A model generated the notes under the pieces. That model did no database searches. It was not told the DNA's origin and was given only the letters and a program-made list of their open reading frames with translations. This document shows, in pieces, positions 34,073 to 43,261 of a stretch of 64,000 nt of DNA (its first letter is position 1; the number at the start of each line of letters is the position of its first letter). The translations under genes and the position numbers were made by a program. Origin of the DNA: Pseudomonas mosselii (lineage in GTDB: Bacteria > Pseudomonadota > Gammaproteobacteria > Pseudomonadales > Pseudomonadaceae); contig NZ_QJRP01000012.1 in NCBI RefSeq assembly GCF_003205295.1, positions 1 through 64,000 on the forward strand, written 5' to 3'.

Positions 34073-34109
34073 GGGCCTAGATAAATCAATAAGTTACGGT
34101 TTGTTCCAT

Positions 34110-34150
34110 GAGAGCGGCCTTGTGCCGCGAAAGGGCCGCAAAGCGGCCCC
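34110..34150. repeat. Single REP-like half, family B
   Basis: AGAGCGGCCTTGTGCCGCGA followed by AAGGGCCGCAAAGCGGCCCC matches one side of the family-B pair and lies just after the rhlE stop on the opposite strand. Confidence 0.7.
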
Positions 34151-34156
34151 AAGATC

Positions 34157-35488
34157 TCAAGGCTTGCGCTTGCCCGGCTTGCCACCAAAGCTCGGCACCT
34201 TGCGCACCGCCTTGGCCACCGGTGCCGCAGCGCCCGCCTCTGCGCTGTCCATCCAGCGCCCCAGGCCACGCTTGGTGCTGTTCTCCTTGGGCTTCTTGGG
34301 TTTCTTCGGCTTTTTCAGCACCTGTCCGCTGGCATCGGTCACCGGTACCCGGTGGTCGGGGATGAAGTCTGGTTCCTCATGGCGCGGCAGTACCTGGCGG
34401 ATCAGCGTCTCGATCGACGCCAGCAGTTGCACCTCGTCGGCACACACCAGCGAGATTGCCTCGCCCTTATTGCCCGCGCGGCCAGTGCGACCGATACGGT
34501 GCACATAGTCCTCGGCAACGATCGGCAAGTCGAGGTTGACCACCAGCGGCAGGTCGTCGATATCCAGGCCACGGGCAGCCACATCGGTGGCTACCAGCAC
34601 TTGGACTTCACGGGCCTTGAAGCTGTCCAGGGCGCGCTGGCGCGTGGCCTGCGGGCGGTCGCCATGGATGCCGTCGGCGTTCACGCCCTCGGCCAACAGA
34701 CGCTCGACCAGTTGATCGACACCGTTGCGAGTCTTGGCGAACACCAGCACCTGCTTCCAACGCTGCTTGCGCATCAGGTGGATGAACAGGTCGGTCTTGC
34801 GCTTTTTATCCACAGGCACCAGCCACTGCTTGACCGTGGTGGCGGCGGCGTTGCGCGGGCTCACCTCGATGCTCAGCGGATCGTTCAGCGCCAGGCCCGC
34901 GAGCAGGCGGATCTGCTCGGAGAAGGTGGCGGAGAACAGCAGTGTCTGGCGCTTGCGCGGCAAAGCCGCGTACACCGATTGCAGTTCTTCGGCAAAACCC
35001 AGGTCGAGCATGCGGTCGGCTTCGTCGAGCACCAGGGTCTGCACCTGATTGAACTTCACCGCGTTTTGGCGGAAGAGGTCGAGCAAGCGGCCTGGGGTCG
35101 CCACCAGCAGGTCGACGCCACGACGCAGGCGCATCATCTGCGGGTTGATGCTGACCCCGCCGTACACCGCGTAGGTACTCAGCGGCAGGTTCTCGGCATA
35201 CTCGCGCACATTGTTGTGCACCTGCTCGGCCAGCTCGCGGGTCGGCACCAGCACCAGCGCTCGGATCGAGTTGCTGGCGACCTTCTCCCCTTCCAGCGCC
35301 AGGCGCTGCAGTACCGGCAGGGCAAAGCCGGCGGTCTTGCCGGTGCCGGTCTGGGCGGCGGCCATCAGGTCGCGACCGGCAAGCACGGCGGGGATGGCCT
35401 TGGCCTGGACCGGGGTGGGGGTGGTGTAGTCCAGCGTCTGCAGGGTACGCAGCAGCGGTTCGATCAGGCCGAGTTGGGCGAAATTCAT
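34157..35488 (-). CDS. rhlE: DEAD-box ATP-dependent RNA helicase RhlE
   Basis: 443 residues. Q motif (YTTPTPVQAKAIPAVLAGRD), Walker A AQTGTGKT, DEAD box (VLDEADRMLDLGF), SAT, and the second RecA domain with HGDRPQATRQRAL and HRIGRTGRAGNKGEA. The tail from residue 375 is basic (KKPKKPKKPKENS), as in RhlE-type helicases that bind RNA beyond the core. It works in RNA decay and ribosome assembly, especially in the cold. It is convergent with the flavoprotein gene and ends in a REP-rich region. Confidence 0.9.
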   Translation of the reverse strand: MNFAQLGLIEPLLRTLQTLDYTTPTPVQAKAIPAVLAGRDLMAAAQTGTGKTAGFALPVLQRLALEGEKVASNSIRALVLVPTRELAEQVHNNVREYAENLPLSTYAVYGGVSINPQMMRLRRGVDLLVATPGRLLDLFRQNAVKFNQVQTLVLDEADRMLDLGFAEELQSVYAALPRKRQTLLFSATFSEQIRLLAGLALNDPLSIEVSPRNAAATTVKQWLVPVDKKRKTDLFIHLMRKQRWKQVLVFAKTRNGVDQLVERLLAEGVNADGIHGDRPQATRQRALDSFKAREVQVLVATDVAARGLDIDDLPLVVNLDLPIVAEDYVHRIGRTGRAGNKGEAISLVCADEVQLLASIETLIRQVLPRHEEPDFIPDHRVPVTDASGQVLKKPKKPKKPKENSTKRGLGRWMDSAEAGAAAPVAKAVRKVPSFGGKPGKRKP

Positions 35489-35543
35489 GGCAATACCGTC
35501 AGGGGGTTCAGCGAAGGCGGCAAGTTTACCGCAACGCCCTACC

Positions 35544-36464
35544 CTACTTGCACATTTCGCCTTTGAGCGGCACAGGTTGCTCCGGCGCCTTGCGCCACTG
35601 CGGCAGGCCGATCAACACCACCGCGCCGATGATCACTGCCATGGCCACGCACTCCTCGGCACCGATCTGCTCGCCGGCGAAGACGATCCCCAGCAGCACC
35701 GCCACCGCCGGGTTGACGTAGGCATAGCTGGTGGCCGCCGCCGGGCGCACGTGCTTGAGCAGGTACATGTAGGAACTGAACGCCAGGATCGAGCCGAAGA
35801 ACACCAGGTAGGCCAACGCGCCCCAACCGGCGGCGGTGGGCATCTGCGTCAGGCGCTCGCCGCTGACGGCACTGCCGATCAGCAACGCGGCACCGCCCAC
35901 CAGCATTTCCGCCGCGCTGGCCATCGCCCCCTGGGGCAGCGGCAGGCTCTTGCTCCACACCGAGCCGAAGGCCCAGGTTGCCGCGGCGAACAGGATCAGT
36001 GCCGCGCCCATGGGGCTGGCCTGCAGGTTCGAGCCCATGTTGAGCATGCCGATGCCGACCAGCCCGAGAGCGATCCCCGCCCACTCCAGGCGCGAGTTGC
36101 GATGGCCGAAGAACAGGCCGAACACCAGGGTGAACAGTGGCACCGTGGCCACCGCCAACGCCGCCACGCCCGAGGCGACCCCGGCATGCTCGGCCAGGGT
36201 CACCCCGCCGTTGCCGCAACTGAGCAACAGGAAACCGATCGCCCCGGCCGCGCGCCACTGGGGCCAGGTCGGCGCCGGCACGCCGCGCCAGCGCAGGAAG
36301 CCATACAGCAGGCTACCGGCAATCACGAAACGCACCCCGGCCATCAGCATCGGCGGCCAGGACTCCACGCCGATGCGAATGAACAGGTAGGTCGAGCCCC
36401 AGACCAGGTACAGGGCGAGAAAGGCGCCGACAAGCAACAACGGGAAGCGACGGGCAGTGGACAT
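35544..36464 (-). CDS. EamA-family drug/metabolite exporter (YedA-like)
   Basis: 306 residues with ten hydrophobic helices in two EamA halves. The opening ALYLVWGSTYLFIRIGVESWPPML is typical of YedA/RhaT-type DMT proteins, and NPAVAVLLGIVFAGEQIG is the second-half signature. It probably exports amino acids or related metabolites. It diverges from an Lrp-type regulator at 36618 with 153 bp between start codons, which is the usual layout for an Lrp-controlled amino-acid exporter. Confidence 0.85.
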   Translation of the reverse strand: MSTARRFPLLLVGAFLALYLVWGSTYLFIRIGVESWPPMLMAGVRFVIAGSLLYGFLRWRGVPAPTWPQWRAAGAIGFLLLSCGNGGVTLAEHAGVASGVAALAVATVPLFTLVFGLFFGHRNSRLEWAGIALGLVGIGMLNMGSNLQASPMGAALILFAAATWAFGSVWSKSLPLPQGAMASAAEMLVGGAALLIGSAVSGERLTQMPTAAGWGALAYLVFFGSILAFSSYMYLLKHVRPAAATSYAYVNPAVAVLLGIVFAGEQIGAEECVAMAVIIGAVVLIGLPQWRKAPEQPVPLKGEMCK

Positions 36465-36617
36465 GGCAAGGGCTCGAAATCCGTTTACGGGTGGATTAGT
36501 TTAGAAAGGCCCTGACGCAAACTTAAGTTACAAAACACGTTTAAAACACCGAAACACTTTGTAATGCATGGTTATGCAGCGCCTTTCCCATCGATTGCAA
36601 AGTCAACAGGAATCACC

Positions 36618-37076
36618 ATGGACAAGTACGACCGCATGCTCCTCGCCGCCTTGCTGGAAAATGGCCGGGCCACCTACGCGCAGCTGGCGCGCCAGGTCAA
36701 TCTCTCGGCACCGGCGGTGGCCGAACGGGTGGCCAAGCTGGAAGCCAGCGGGGTGATCAGCGGCTACACGGCCAAGGTCGACCTGGAGAAAATCGGCCTG
36801 CCTATCCAGTGCGTGATGGAACTGCGCCTGGCCAGCCATGGCAACCAGCAGGCCTACGAGGCCCTGGAGAAAATCCCCGAACTCACCGAATGCCATCGGG
36901 TGACTGGCGACCCGTGCGTGATCATGCAGGCGGCCGTCACGTCGATGGGCGAGCTGGAGGCACTGATCAACCGCGTGTCGCAGCTGGGCTTCACCAAGAC
37001 GTCGATCATCCTGTCGAGCGCGGTGGCGCGACGGGTGCCGCTGGGGCATCTGGAGGGCAATGGCAAGAAGAGCTGA
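36618..37076 (+). CDS. Lrp/AsnC-family transcriptional regulator
   Basis: 152 residues. Helix-turn-helix in NGRATYAQLARQVNLSAPAVAERVAKLE and a RAM (amino-acid-binding) domain from about residue 65. AGGA lies 8 nt before ATG 36618; the frame is open 18 codons further up. The intergenic region shared with the EamA exporter is AT-rich (36480-36610), with ACAAAACACGTTTAAAACAC-like tracts suited to Lrp. It likely controls the exporter in answer to an amino acid. Confidence 0.88.
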   Translation: MDKYDRMLLAALLENGRATYAQLARQVNLSAPAVAERVAKLEASGVISGYTAKVDLEKIGLPIQCVMELRLASHGNQQAYEALEKIPELTECHRVTGDPCVIMQAAVTSMGELEALINRVSQLGFTKTSIILSSAVARRVPLGHLEGNGKKS

Positions 37077-37118
37077 AGCCCGCTCCCACGCACCGCTCCA
37101 GCCCAGCATTGGAACAGG

Positions 37119-37598
37119 TCAGTGGCGCAACAGCAGCTTGCCTTCAATGGGCACATAGCGACTGGCGGCGCGGATCAGCGCCAGGGCCGTCAGGCCGGGC
37201 ACACCGTAGACCACTGTCTCGATGCCATGGCGTTGCATCGCCCGCTCCAGCAACAAGTCGAAATCACCGTCGCCCGAAGCCAGCACCACCTGGTCGACCC
37301 GCGCCGCTGCCTCGATCACATCGAGGGTGATGCCCACGTCCCAGTCGCCCTTGGCGGAGCCATCGGCACGCTGGATGAAAGGCTTGAGGCGCACCTCGAA
37401 CCCGAGGTTGCGCAGGATCTGCTGGAACTGCTGCTGCTTGCTGTCGCCACGGTCGATGGCATAGGCCACCGCTTCGACGATCTGCCCTTCGCGGCTGACC
37501 TCGGCCCACAGCGCGGCGTAGTTGAAATGGCAGCCATGGCCTTGGCGAACCGTGTAGTAGAGGTTCTGCACATCGGCGAACAGCGCGATTTTCTTCAC
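37119..37598 (-). CDS. NYN-domain (LabA/DUF88-type) protein
   Basis: 159 residues, one PIN-like NYN domain. Acidic residues that bind metal are visible: FADVQNLYYT (Asp9, Asn12), KGDWDVGITLDVIEAA and VLASGDGDFDLLLERAM (Asp-Gly-Asp-Phe). These are putative ribonucleases acting on RNA. It is convergent with the Lrp gene; a REP pair lies upstream. Confidence 0.82.
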   Translation of the reverse strand: MKKIALFADVQNLYYTVRQGHGCHFNYAALWAEVSREGQIVEAVAYAIDRGDSKQQQFQQILRNLGFEVRLKPFIQRADGSAKGDWDVGITLDVIEAAARVDQVVLASGDGDFDLLLERAMQRHGIETVVYGVPGLTALALIRAASRYVPIEGKLLLRH

Positions 37599-37627
37599 CT
37601 GAAGCCTCTCTCTGGCAGTGGCAAACG

Positions 37628-37681
37628 ATCGCGGGGCAAGCCCGCTCCCACGTCTTCGTGGAAGCGGGCTTGCCCCGCGAT
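37628..37681. repeat. REP-like inverted pair, family A
   Basis: The arms ATCGCGGGGCAAGCCCGCT and inverse are close to perfect around a short centre. It lies between two minus-strand genes, after the DUF2076 gene and before the NYN gene. Confidence 0.85.
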
Positions 37682-37706
37682 AGGAAGCAGCAGTATGCCA
37701 GAGCCC

Positions 37707-38435
37707 TCAGACGTAGTCGTCGTCCGAGAAGAAGCCGCCACCGTCACCGCTGTAATCGGCATCGGCATAACCGCCCTGGTCATTGCCCCAGCCACCGTTG
37801 TCCGCCACCTGACGCTGACTGTCCTGGTCGTTCCAGCCGCCAGCGTCGCTGGCTGGCGCCGGCTCTTCCTTGATCACCTCGACGATTTCTTCAGGTTGCG
37901 AGTGATGGTTGAACAGGCTGCTGATGCCCTGGGCCAGCAACACGCCACCGGCCACACCCGCGGCAGTCTGCATGGCACCACCGAGGAAGCTGCTGGCGCC
38001 GCCGCGCGCCGGGGCGGGCGCCGCGCCGAAGCCCTGCTGCTGCGGTGGCGGGGCATAAGCCTGGGGCGCCGGTTCGCGCCAGCCTCCCGAGGAAGGAGAC
38101 GGCGGCGCGACCGGGCGCTGCGGCTCCGGATTGCGGGCTCCCGCGCCGAAGATGCTGGACAGGAAACCACCGCCACTGCTGGGGCGGCTCGCATCCAATT
38201 GCGCGCGTGCCTGGCGCAGTTCGGCCTCGAGCTGCTTGTTCTGCTCGTCCAGGCGCTTGATCGCCGCCTCCTGGACCAGGATCGCCTGGGCCATGTAGTA
38301 AGGCGCCGCCGGCTGCTGGCGCAGGTGCTCCTCGATCCGCGCCTGGGCCTGGGCATCACGCGGCTGGGCCGGGTCCTCGGCTTGCTTGAGACGGCCGAAC
38401 AGGCCATCGATCAGGGTTTGTTCTTCAGTGTTCAT
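37707..38435 (-). CDS. DUF2076 protein
   Basis: 242 residues. Residues 1-85 are the conserved part (MNTEEQTLIDGLFGRLKQAE, then a coiled coil ELRQARAQLD). The middle is low-complexity Pro/Gln/Ala. A Gly/Ala helix (GGAMQTAAGVAGGVLLAQGI) near residue 160 leads to an acidic Asp/Gly tail ending FFSDDDYV. GAGG lies 9 nt before ATG 38435; the ten codons upstream are discounted. Proteins of this type are periplasmic or envelope-linked in proteobacteria and of unknown function. Confidence 0.8.
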   Translation of the reverse strand: MNTEEQTLIDGLFGRLKQAEDPAQPRDAQAQARIEEHLRQQPAAPYYMAQAILVQEAAIKRLDEQNKQLEAELRQARAQLDASRPSSGGGFLSSIFGAGARNPEPQRPVAPPSPSSGGWREPAPQAYAPPPQQQGFGAAPAPARGGASSFLGGAMQTAAGVAGGVLLAQGISSLFNHHSQPEEIVEVIKEEPAPASDAGGWNDQDSQRQVADNGGWGNDQGGYADADYSGDGGGFFSDDDYV

Positions 38436-38592
38436 CGGGGCAACCTCGTGCGCTGAACAGGACATCGGACAGCGTCAAAGATGGAGGCCCGGGCTTGGCG
38501 ATTCAATTGTCCGGGCCATGAAACTTTTTTCAGCAAGCGGGCCGACTGGGCTAAAGTTACGCCCTGCTTTTTCTGCCATGCGATGTTGACCG

Positions 38593-39249
38593 ATGAATCC
38601 GCTGAGCGTTCTGCGCGACTCCCTGTACTTCTTCCGCCGTCACCTGACGAGCATCCTGCAACTGTGCCTGCCTTTGATCGTACTCGAAGTCCTCGGCACC
38701 CAACTGCTCTACAACCAGCTGGGCGAGCAGGCCTCGCCAGCCTACGGCATGCTCGTCAGCCTGCTGTTCTACCCGCTGTACAGCGCCGCACTGATCCTTT
38801 ACCTCGACACTCGCAGCAATGGCCAGGACACCGCCAAGCGCGACCTGTTCGCCCGCGCACTGCAGCTGTGGCCGATGCTCGCCCTGCTGATCGTGATCAG
38901 CTCGCTGCTGATCATGGCGGGCCTGGCGCTGCTCATCTTCCCCGGCGTGTGGATCATGGTGAATCTGGTGTTCGCCGAGTACCTGCTGGTGCTGCGCGGC
39001 CTGCCGGTGATCGAGTCGATGCGCACCAGCGCGCGCATGACCACCGGGCACTTCCTGCGCATCATGGTCTGCATGCTGTCGGTGCTGGCGCCGCTGTGGC
39101 TGATCGACGGCCTGCTGCTGCAGCTGTTCCCCGAGCCGCAGCCCGGTGTGCAACTGGCGCTGGACAGCCTCAGCGGCTTCCTGCAGTTGTTCAGCACCGT
39201 GGTGCTGTACCGCCTGTTCATGCTGCTCGAGGGTGAAGCCGGCGCCTGA
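38593..39249 (+). CDS. YciC-like integral membrane protein
   Basis: 218 residues with about five membrane helices and a very hydrophobic core (LLIVISSLLIMAGLALLIFPGVWIM region). The opening NPLSVLRDSLYFFRRHLTSILQLCLPL is the usual YciC/UPF0259-type start. Function is unknown in the family. It is monocistronic, divergent from the DUF2076 gene. Confidence 0.75.
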   Translation: MNPLSVLRDSLYFFRRHLTSILQLCLPLIVLEVLGTQLLYNQLGEQASPAYGMLVSLLFYPLYSAALILYLDTRSNGQDTAKRDLFARALQLWPMLALLIVISSLLIMAGLALLIFPGVWIMVNLVFAEYLLVLRGLPVIESMRTSARMTTGHFLRIMVCMLSVLAPLWLIDGLLLQLFPEPQPGVQLALDSLSGFLQLFSTVVLYRLFMLLEGEAGA

Positions 39250-39279
39250 GGCCGGCATTCCCTCGAACCAACCCAGGCG

Positions 39280-41808
39280 TCAGGCTTTCCTTGGCTTGGC
39301 CCTGGCCGTGGCTTGCGCCACCAGTGGATCGTCCGGCCAGTAGTGCTTGGGATAACGCCCTTTCAGGTCCTTCTTCACCTCGGCATAGGTGGTCCGCCAG
39401 AAGTTGGCCAGGTCCTGGGTCACCTGCACCGGTCGGCGCGCAGGCGACAGCAGGTGCAGCTTGACCTGCTGGCGGCCATTGGCAATGCGCGGGGTGTCGG
39501 CCAGGCCGAACAGCTCCTGCAGGCGCACGGCGAGGATCGGTGGCTGCTCGCTGTAGTCCAGGCGAATGCTGGAGCCCGAGGGTACGGCCAAGTGTGAGGG
39601 CGCCTGCTCGTCCAGGCGCTGGGGCAGCGGCCAGGGCAGCAGGTTGCGCAGCATCGAGGGCAGGTCCAGGTTGGCGAAGTGGCTCAGCCGCGACACCTTG
39701 CCCAGATAAGGTTGCAACCAGTTTTCCAGGTTGGTGAGCAAGGCGTCGTCACCCAGGTCGGGCCACTCGCTGTGGCCGTCCTTTTCCAGATCCAGCTTGC
39801 GCAGCAGCGCGACGCGGGCTTGCCACTGGCGCAGTTCCGGGGTCCAGGTCAGCAGGTTCAGGCCCTTGCGCCGCACCAGCCCCAGCAATGCCCTGGCCCG
39901 TGCGTCGTCATCGAGCCCCGGCAACGGCTCGCGGCTGAGCACCAGCTCGCCGACCTTGCGCTGGCGCTCGGCGCGCAGCACCTGTTCACGCTCATCCCAG
40001 TCGAGCAGTTCAACCTGCTCCACCTGTTCGGCCAGCACATCGTCGAACAGCGCCGGGTCGAACTCGGCGGCCAGGTAGATGCGCTCTTCGCGCTGCCCCT
40101 GACGGCTGCCCAGATCGGCAATCACCAGCCACGGGCTTTTCATCAGCCCATCGGCTTCGGCGAACAGCGCCGCCCGGCCATTGGCCAGGCGGTACTCGGC
40201 GCCGCCTTCGCGGCGCTGCTGCGCCACCCGGTCGGGGTAGGCCAGCGCCAGCACCGCGCCCAGCCAGCGGGGATGGTCGGGGTCGGCGACCGGGCTGCGC
40301 GGTTTGCCACGCAACTGGCCGCGGTACTGCCGGGCCAGTTGCCGGGCGCGCTGCACGCCGCCTTGCCCGCCACGGGAGACGCGGCTTTCGCCGCTGAGCA
40401 GCGTCAGCCGGCTGTGCAGGTCGGCACCGCCGCCGCGCAGGATGTCGCGCTCGCCCAGCAACGCGGCGACGTCGCAGGCCATGTCGGCCAGCCCGAGGTC
40501 CTGGCCGCGCAGCAGCAGATGGGCGATGCGCGGATGCGCAGGCAGCTCGGCCATGGCCTGGCCATGGACGCTCAGGTTGTCGCGGCAGCCGGGCTTGAAG
40601 GCGCCGAGCCGGGCCAGCAGGTCCTGGGCTTGCGCAAAGGCGGCCGCTGGCGGCTGGTCGAGCCAGCTGAGCTGCTCCGGCGGCACACCCCAGCGCGCCA
40701 GTTGCAGGGCCAGGCCGGCCAGGTCGGCCTGGAGGATCTCGGCGCTGCCGTGGGCTGCCAGCTGGTCGTGTTGCGCTTCGGACCAAAGCCGATAGCACAC
40801 GCCGGGTTCGAGGCGACCTGCACGCCCGGCACGCTGGGTGGCACTGGCGCGGGAAATGCGCTGGGTGTCCAGGCGAGTCATGCCGCTGCCGGGATCGAAG
40901 CGTGGCACCCGCGCGAGACCTGCGTCGATCACCACGCGCACGCCGTCGATGGTCAGGCTGGTTTCCGCGATGTTGGTGGCCAGCACCACCTTGCGCAGGC
41001 CTTTGGGCGCCGGCTCGATGGCGGCGCGCTGGGCACTCAGGTCAAGCTCACCGTGCAACGGGCAGAGCAAGATATCCGGGCGCTCGCCCAACGCCTCCTG
41101 CAGTGCCTGGTGCACACGGCGGATCTCGGCCTGGCCGGGAAGGAACACCAGCAGGCTGCCGGATTCGTCGGCCAGGGCCTGGAGCACGCAGTCGACCACG
41201 CGTGGCTCGACGAACTCGCCGGGCTGCCAGGGCCGGCTCCAGCGGATATCCACCGGATGCATGCGCCCCTGACTGCTGATGATCGGCGCCGCGTCGAGCA
41301 GGCGCGACAGACGCTCGCCCTCCAGCGTCGCCGACATCAGCAAGATCTTCAGAGGCGGCTCGTCACGCAGCAGCGCCCGGCCGTTGAGGCTCAGGGCCAG
41401 GGCCAGGTCGGCATCCAGGCTGCGTTCGTGGAACTCGTCGAAGATCAGCAGCCCCACGCCATCCAGCGCAGGATCCGCCTGCAGGCGGCGGGTGAGGATG
41501 CCCTCGGTGACCACTTCGATACGCGTGTTCGGGCCAACCTTGCTGTCCAGGCGGATGCGGTAGCCCACGGTTTCGCCAACCTTCTCCCCCAGTTCGCTGG
41601 CCAGGCGTTCGGCGGCGGCGCGGGCGGCCAGGCGCCGGGGCTCGAGCATGAGGATGGTCTGCCCCCGCAGCCAGGGCTCAGCGAGCAGGGCCAGTGGCAC
41701 GCGGGTGGTCTTGCCGGCGCCGGGAGGCGCCTCGAGCACCGCTTCGTCACGTTCGGCCAGGGCCTGGCGCAGGTCGGACAGTACGGCATCGATCGGTAAT
41801 GAAATCAT
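39280..41808 (-). CDS. hrpB: ATP-dependent helicase HrpB (DEAH-box family)
   Basis: 842 residues, the full length of HrpB. Walker A in EAPPGAGKTTRVPLALL, DEFH box (IFDEFHERSLDADLAL), SAT (LMSATLEGER), and QRAGRAGRLEPGVCYRLW. The C-terminal third is the HrpB-specific part ending with a conserved PV.VT.DLA.FW...Y..V-type stretch (PVQVTQDLANFWRTTYAEVKKDLKGRYPKHYWPDDP region). It acts on RNA; in several proteobacteria it affects mRNA handling. Monocistronic and convergent with the YciC-like gene. Confidence 0.92.
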   Translation of the reverse strand: MISLPIDAVLSDLRQALAERDEAVLEAPPGAGKTTRVPLALLAEPWLRGQTILMLEPRRLAARAAAERLASELGEKVGETVGYRIRLDSKVGPNTRIEVVTEGILTRRLQADPALDGVGLLIFDEFHERSLDADLALALSLNGRALLRDEPPLKILLMSATLEGERLSRLLDAAPIISSQGRMHPVDIRWSRPWQPGEFVEPRVVDCVLQALADESGSLLVFLPGQAEIRRVHQALQEALGERPDILLCPLHGELDLSAQRAAIEPAPKGLRKVVLATNIAETSLTIDGVRVVIDAGLARVPRFDPGSGMTRLDTQRISRASATQRAGRAGRLEPGVCYRLWSEAQHDQLAAHGSAEILQADLAGLALQLARWGVPPEQLSWLDQPPAAAFAQAQDLLARLGAFKPGCRDNLSVHGQAMAELPAHPRIAHLLLRGQDLGLADMACDVAALLGERDILRGGGADLHSRLTLLSGESRVSRGGQGGVQRARQLARQYRGQLRGKPRSPVADPDHPRWLGAVLALAYPDRVAQQRREGGAEYRLANGRAALFAEADGLMKSPWLVIADLGSRQGQREERIYLAAEFDPALFDDVLAEQVEQVELLDWDEREQVLRAERQRKVGELVLSREPLPGLDDDARARALLGLVRRKGLNLLTWTPELRQWQARVALLRKLDLEKDGHSEWPDLGDDALLTNLENWLQPYLGKVSRLSHFANLDLPSMLRNLLPWPLPQRLDEQAPSHLAVPSGSSIRLDYSEQPPILAVRLQELFGLADTPRIANGRQQVKLHLLSPARRPVQVTQDLANFWRTTYAEVKKDLKGRYPKHYWPDDPLVAQATARAKPRKA

Positions 41809-41927
41809 GGTGGTCCTCGAACAATCGACCGAGTATAACGGCGAACCGAGGCTGCCCTATCATGGTCTTAACCTCAGGCGCAGGCGATTGCCGCGCCGTT
41901 GTTTGTCGTTTTCTTCCGGAGATTCAC

Positions 41928-42347
41928 ATGCGCATCCCATCCCGCGTCATCGGTGGCGCCCTCATCGCCACCCTGCTGACCCAGCTGACGGCCTGCGGCA
42001 CCCTGTTCTACCCAGACCGTCGCGGCCAGATCGAAGGCAAGATCGACCCCGTGGTCGCGGCCATGGACGCCATCGGTATCCTGTTCTACGTGATTCCCGG
42101 CCTGATCGCCTTCGGCATCGACTTCGCCACCGGCGCCATCTATTACCCCGGCGGCAAGAACGCGCAGATCGACCCGGCCAAGCTCAAGCCGGCGATCAAT
42201 GCCGACGGCCAGGTCGACAGGACCAAGCTGCAGGCTATCCTGGAGAGCGAACTGGGCCAGCGCCTGCCACTGAACGACCCGCGGCTGATCCAGCACCGCG
42301 GCAGCGTCGAGCAACTGGCCAGCTACGGCCTGGTGCCTGCGGCCTGA
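41928..42347 (+). CDS. Small lipoprotein
   Basis: 139 residues. A signal peptide with lipobox LTAC (Cys23) is followed by PDRRGQIEGKIDPVVAAMDAIGILFYVIPGLIAFGIDFATGAIYYPGG-type sequence containing one hydrophobic segment, then a C-terminal helical part. CGGAG lies 7 nt before the ATG. The same kind of short lipoprotein is common in Pseudomonas and has no assigned role. It is followed by the cation efflux gene 23 bp later. Confidence 0.72.
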   Translation: MRIPSRVIGGALIATLLTQLTACGTLFYPDRRGQIEGKIDPVVAAMDAIGILFYVIPGLIAFGIDFATGAIYYPGGKNAQIDPAKLKPAINADGQVDRTKLQAILESELGQRLPLNDPRLIQHRGSVEQLASYGLVPAA

Positions 42348-42370
42348 CCTGATCCGGACGATCCCTGCGC

Positions 42371-43240
42371 ATGACCGCCACCGCCGAACATCAACGCCTG
42401 CTGCGCCTGGCCACCCGCGCCTCGCTCAGCGTGGCCTGCATCCTGGTGCTGAGCAAGGCCGTGGCCTGGTGGCTGAGCGGCTCGGTCAGCCTGCTGGCCG
42501 GGCTGACCGACTCGGCGCTGGATGCCGCCGCCTCCTTCCTCAACCTGCTGGCGGTGCATTACGCGCTGCGTCCGGCCGATGACGACCACCGTTTCGGCCA
42601 TGGGAAGGCCGAAGCCCTTGCCGGCATGGCCCAGGCGCTGTTCATCGGGGTCAGCGCGGTACTGATCGGGGTCCAGGCGGTGGAGCGGCTGAAGTCGCCG
42701 CAGCCTTTGGGCGACACCGCCGCCGGTATCGCGGTGATGCTGTTGTCGCTGGCGCTGACCGTGGCGCTGCTGGCGTTCCAGCGCAAGGTCATCCGCCTGA
42801 CCGGCTCCACCGCTGTGCGCGCGGACTCGCTGCACTACCGCTCCGACCTGCTGCTCAACGCCAGCATCCTGCTTGCGCTGCTGCTGGCCCGCTTCGGCTG
42901 GCCGCAGCTCGACGCCCTGTTCGGCCTGGGGATCGCCCTGTACATCCTGTGGAGCGCGCTGCAGATCGCCCGCGAGAGCACGGCAATCCTGATGGACAAG
43001 GAACTGCCGACCGATATCGGCGAGCGCATGCTCGAAGTAGTGCTGGCGATCCCCGGCGTGAAGGGGGTGCACGACCTGCGCACGCGGGTGTCCGGCAGCC
43101 AGTGGTTCGTGCAACTGCATCTGGAACTGCCCGGCGACATGCCGCTGCATGCCGCCCATGAGCTGTGCGTGCAGGCCTCGCAGGTCATTCGCCAGCGCTA
43201 CCCGCGGGCCGATGTGATGGTCCACGCCGACCCGGTGTAG
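42371..43240 (+). CDS. Cation diffusion facilitator (FieF-like)
   Basis: 289 residues, six membrane helices and a cytoplasmic metal-binding domain. The helix-2 site is TDSALD (Asp/Asp) and the family loop DDHRFGHGKAEALAG is clear; helix 5 has VRADSLHYRSDLLLN (second Asp/His pair). These are features of FieF/YiiP zinc/iron exporters. It starts 23 bp after the small lipoprotein gene, so the two may be co-transcribed. Confidence 0.88.
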   Translation: MTATAEHQRLLRLATRASLSVACILVLSKAVAWWLSGSVSLLAGLTDSALDAAASFLNLLAVHYALRPADDDHRFGHGKAEALAGMAQALFIGVSAVLIGVQAVERLKSPQPLGDTAAGIAVMLLSLALTVALLAFQRKVIRLTGSTAVRADSLHYRSDLLLNASILLALLLARFGWPQLDALFGLGIALYILWSALQIARESTAILMDKELPTDIGERMLEVVLAIPGVKGVHDLRTRVSGSQWFVQLHLELPGDMPLHAAHELCVQASQVIRQRYPRADVMVHADPV

Positions 43241-43261
43241 CCCGTTATCGCCAATGCCCTG

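Noticed and set aside
39679..41799. Plus-strand frame of 706 codons opposite hrpB
   Set aside because: Shadow of hrpB, which has all helicase motifs on the minus strand.
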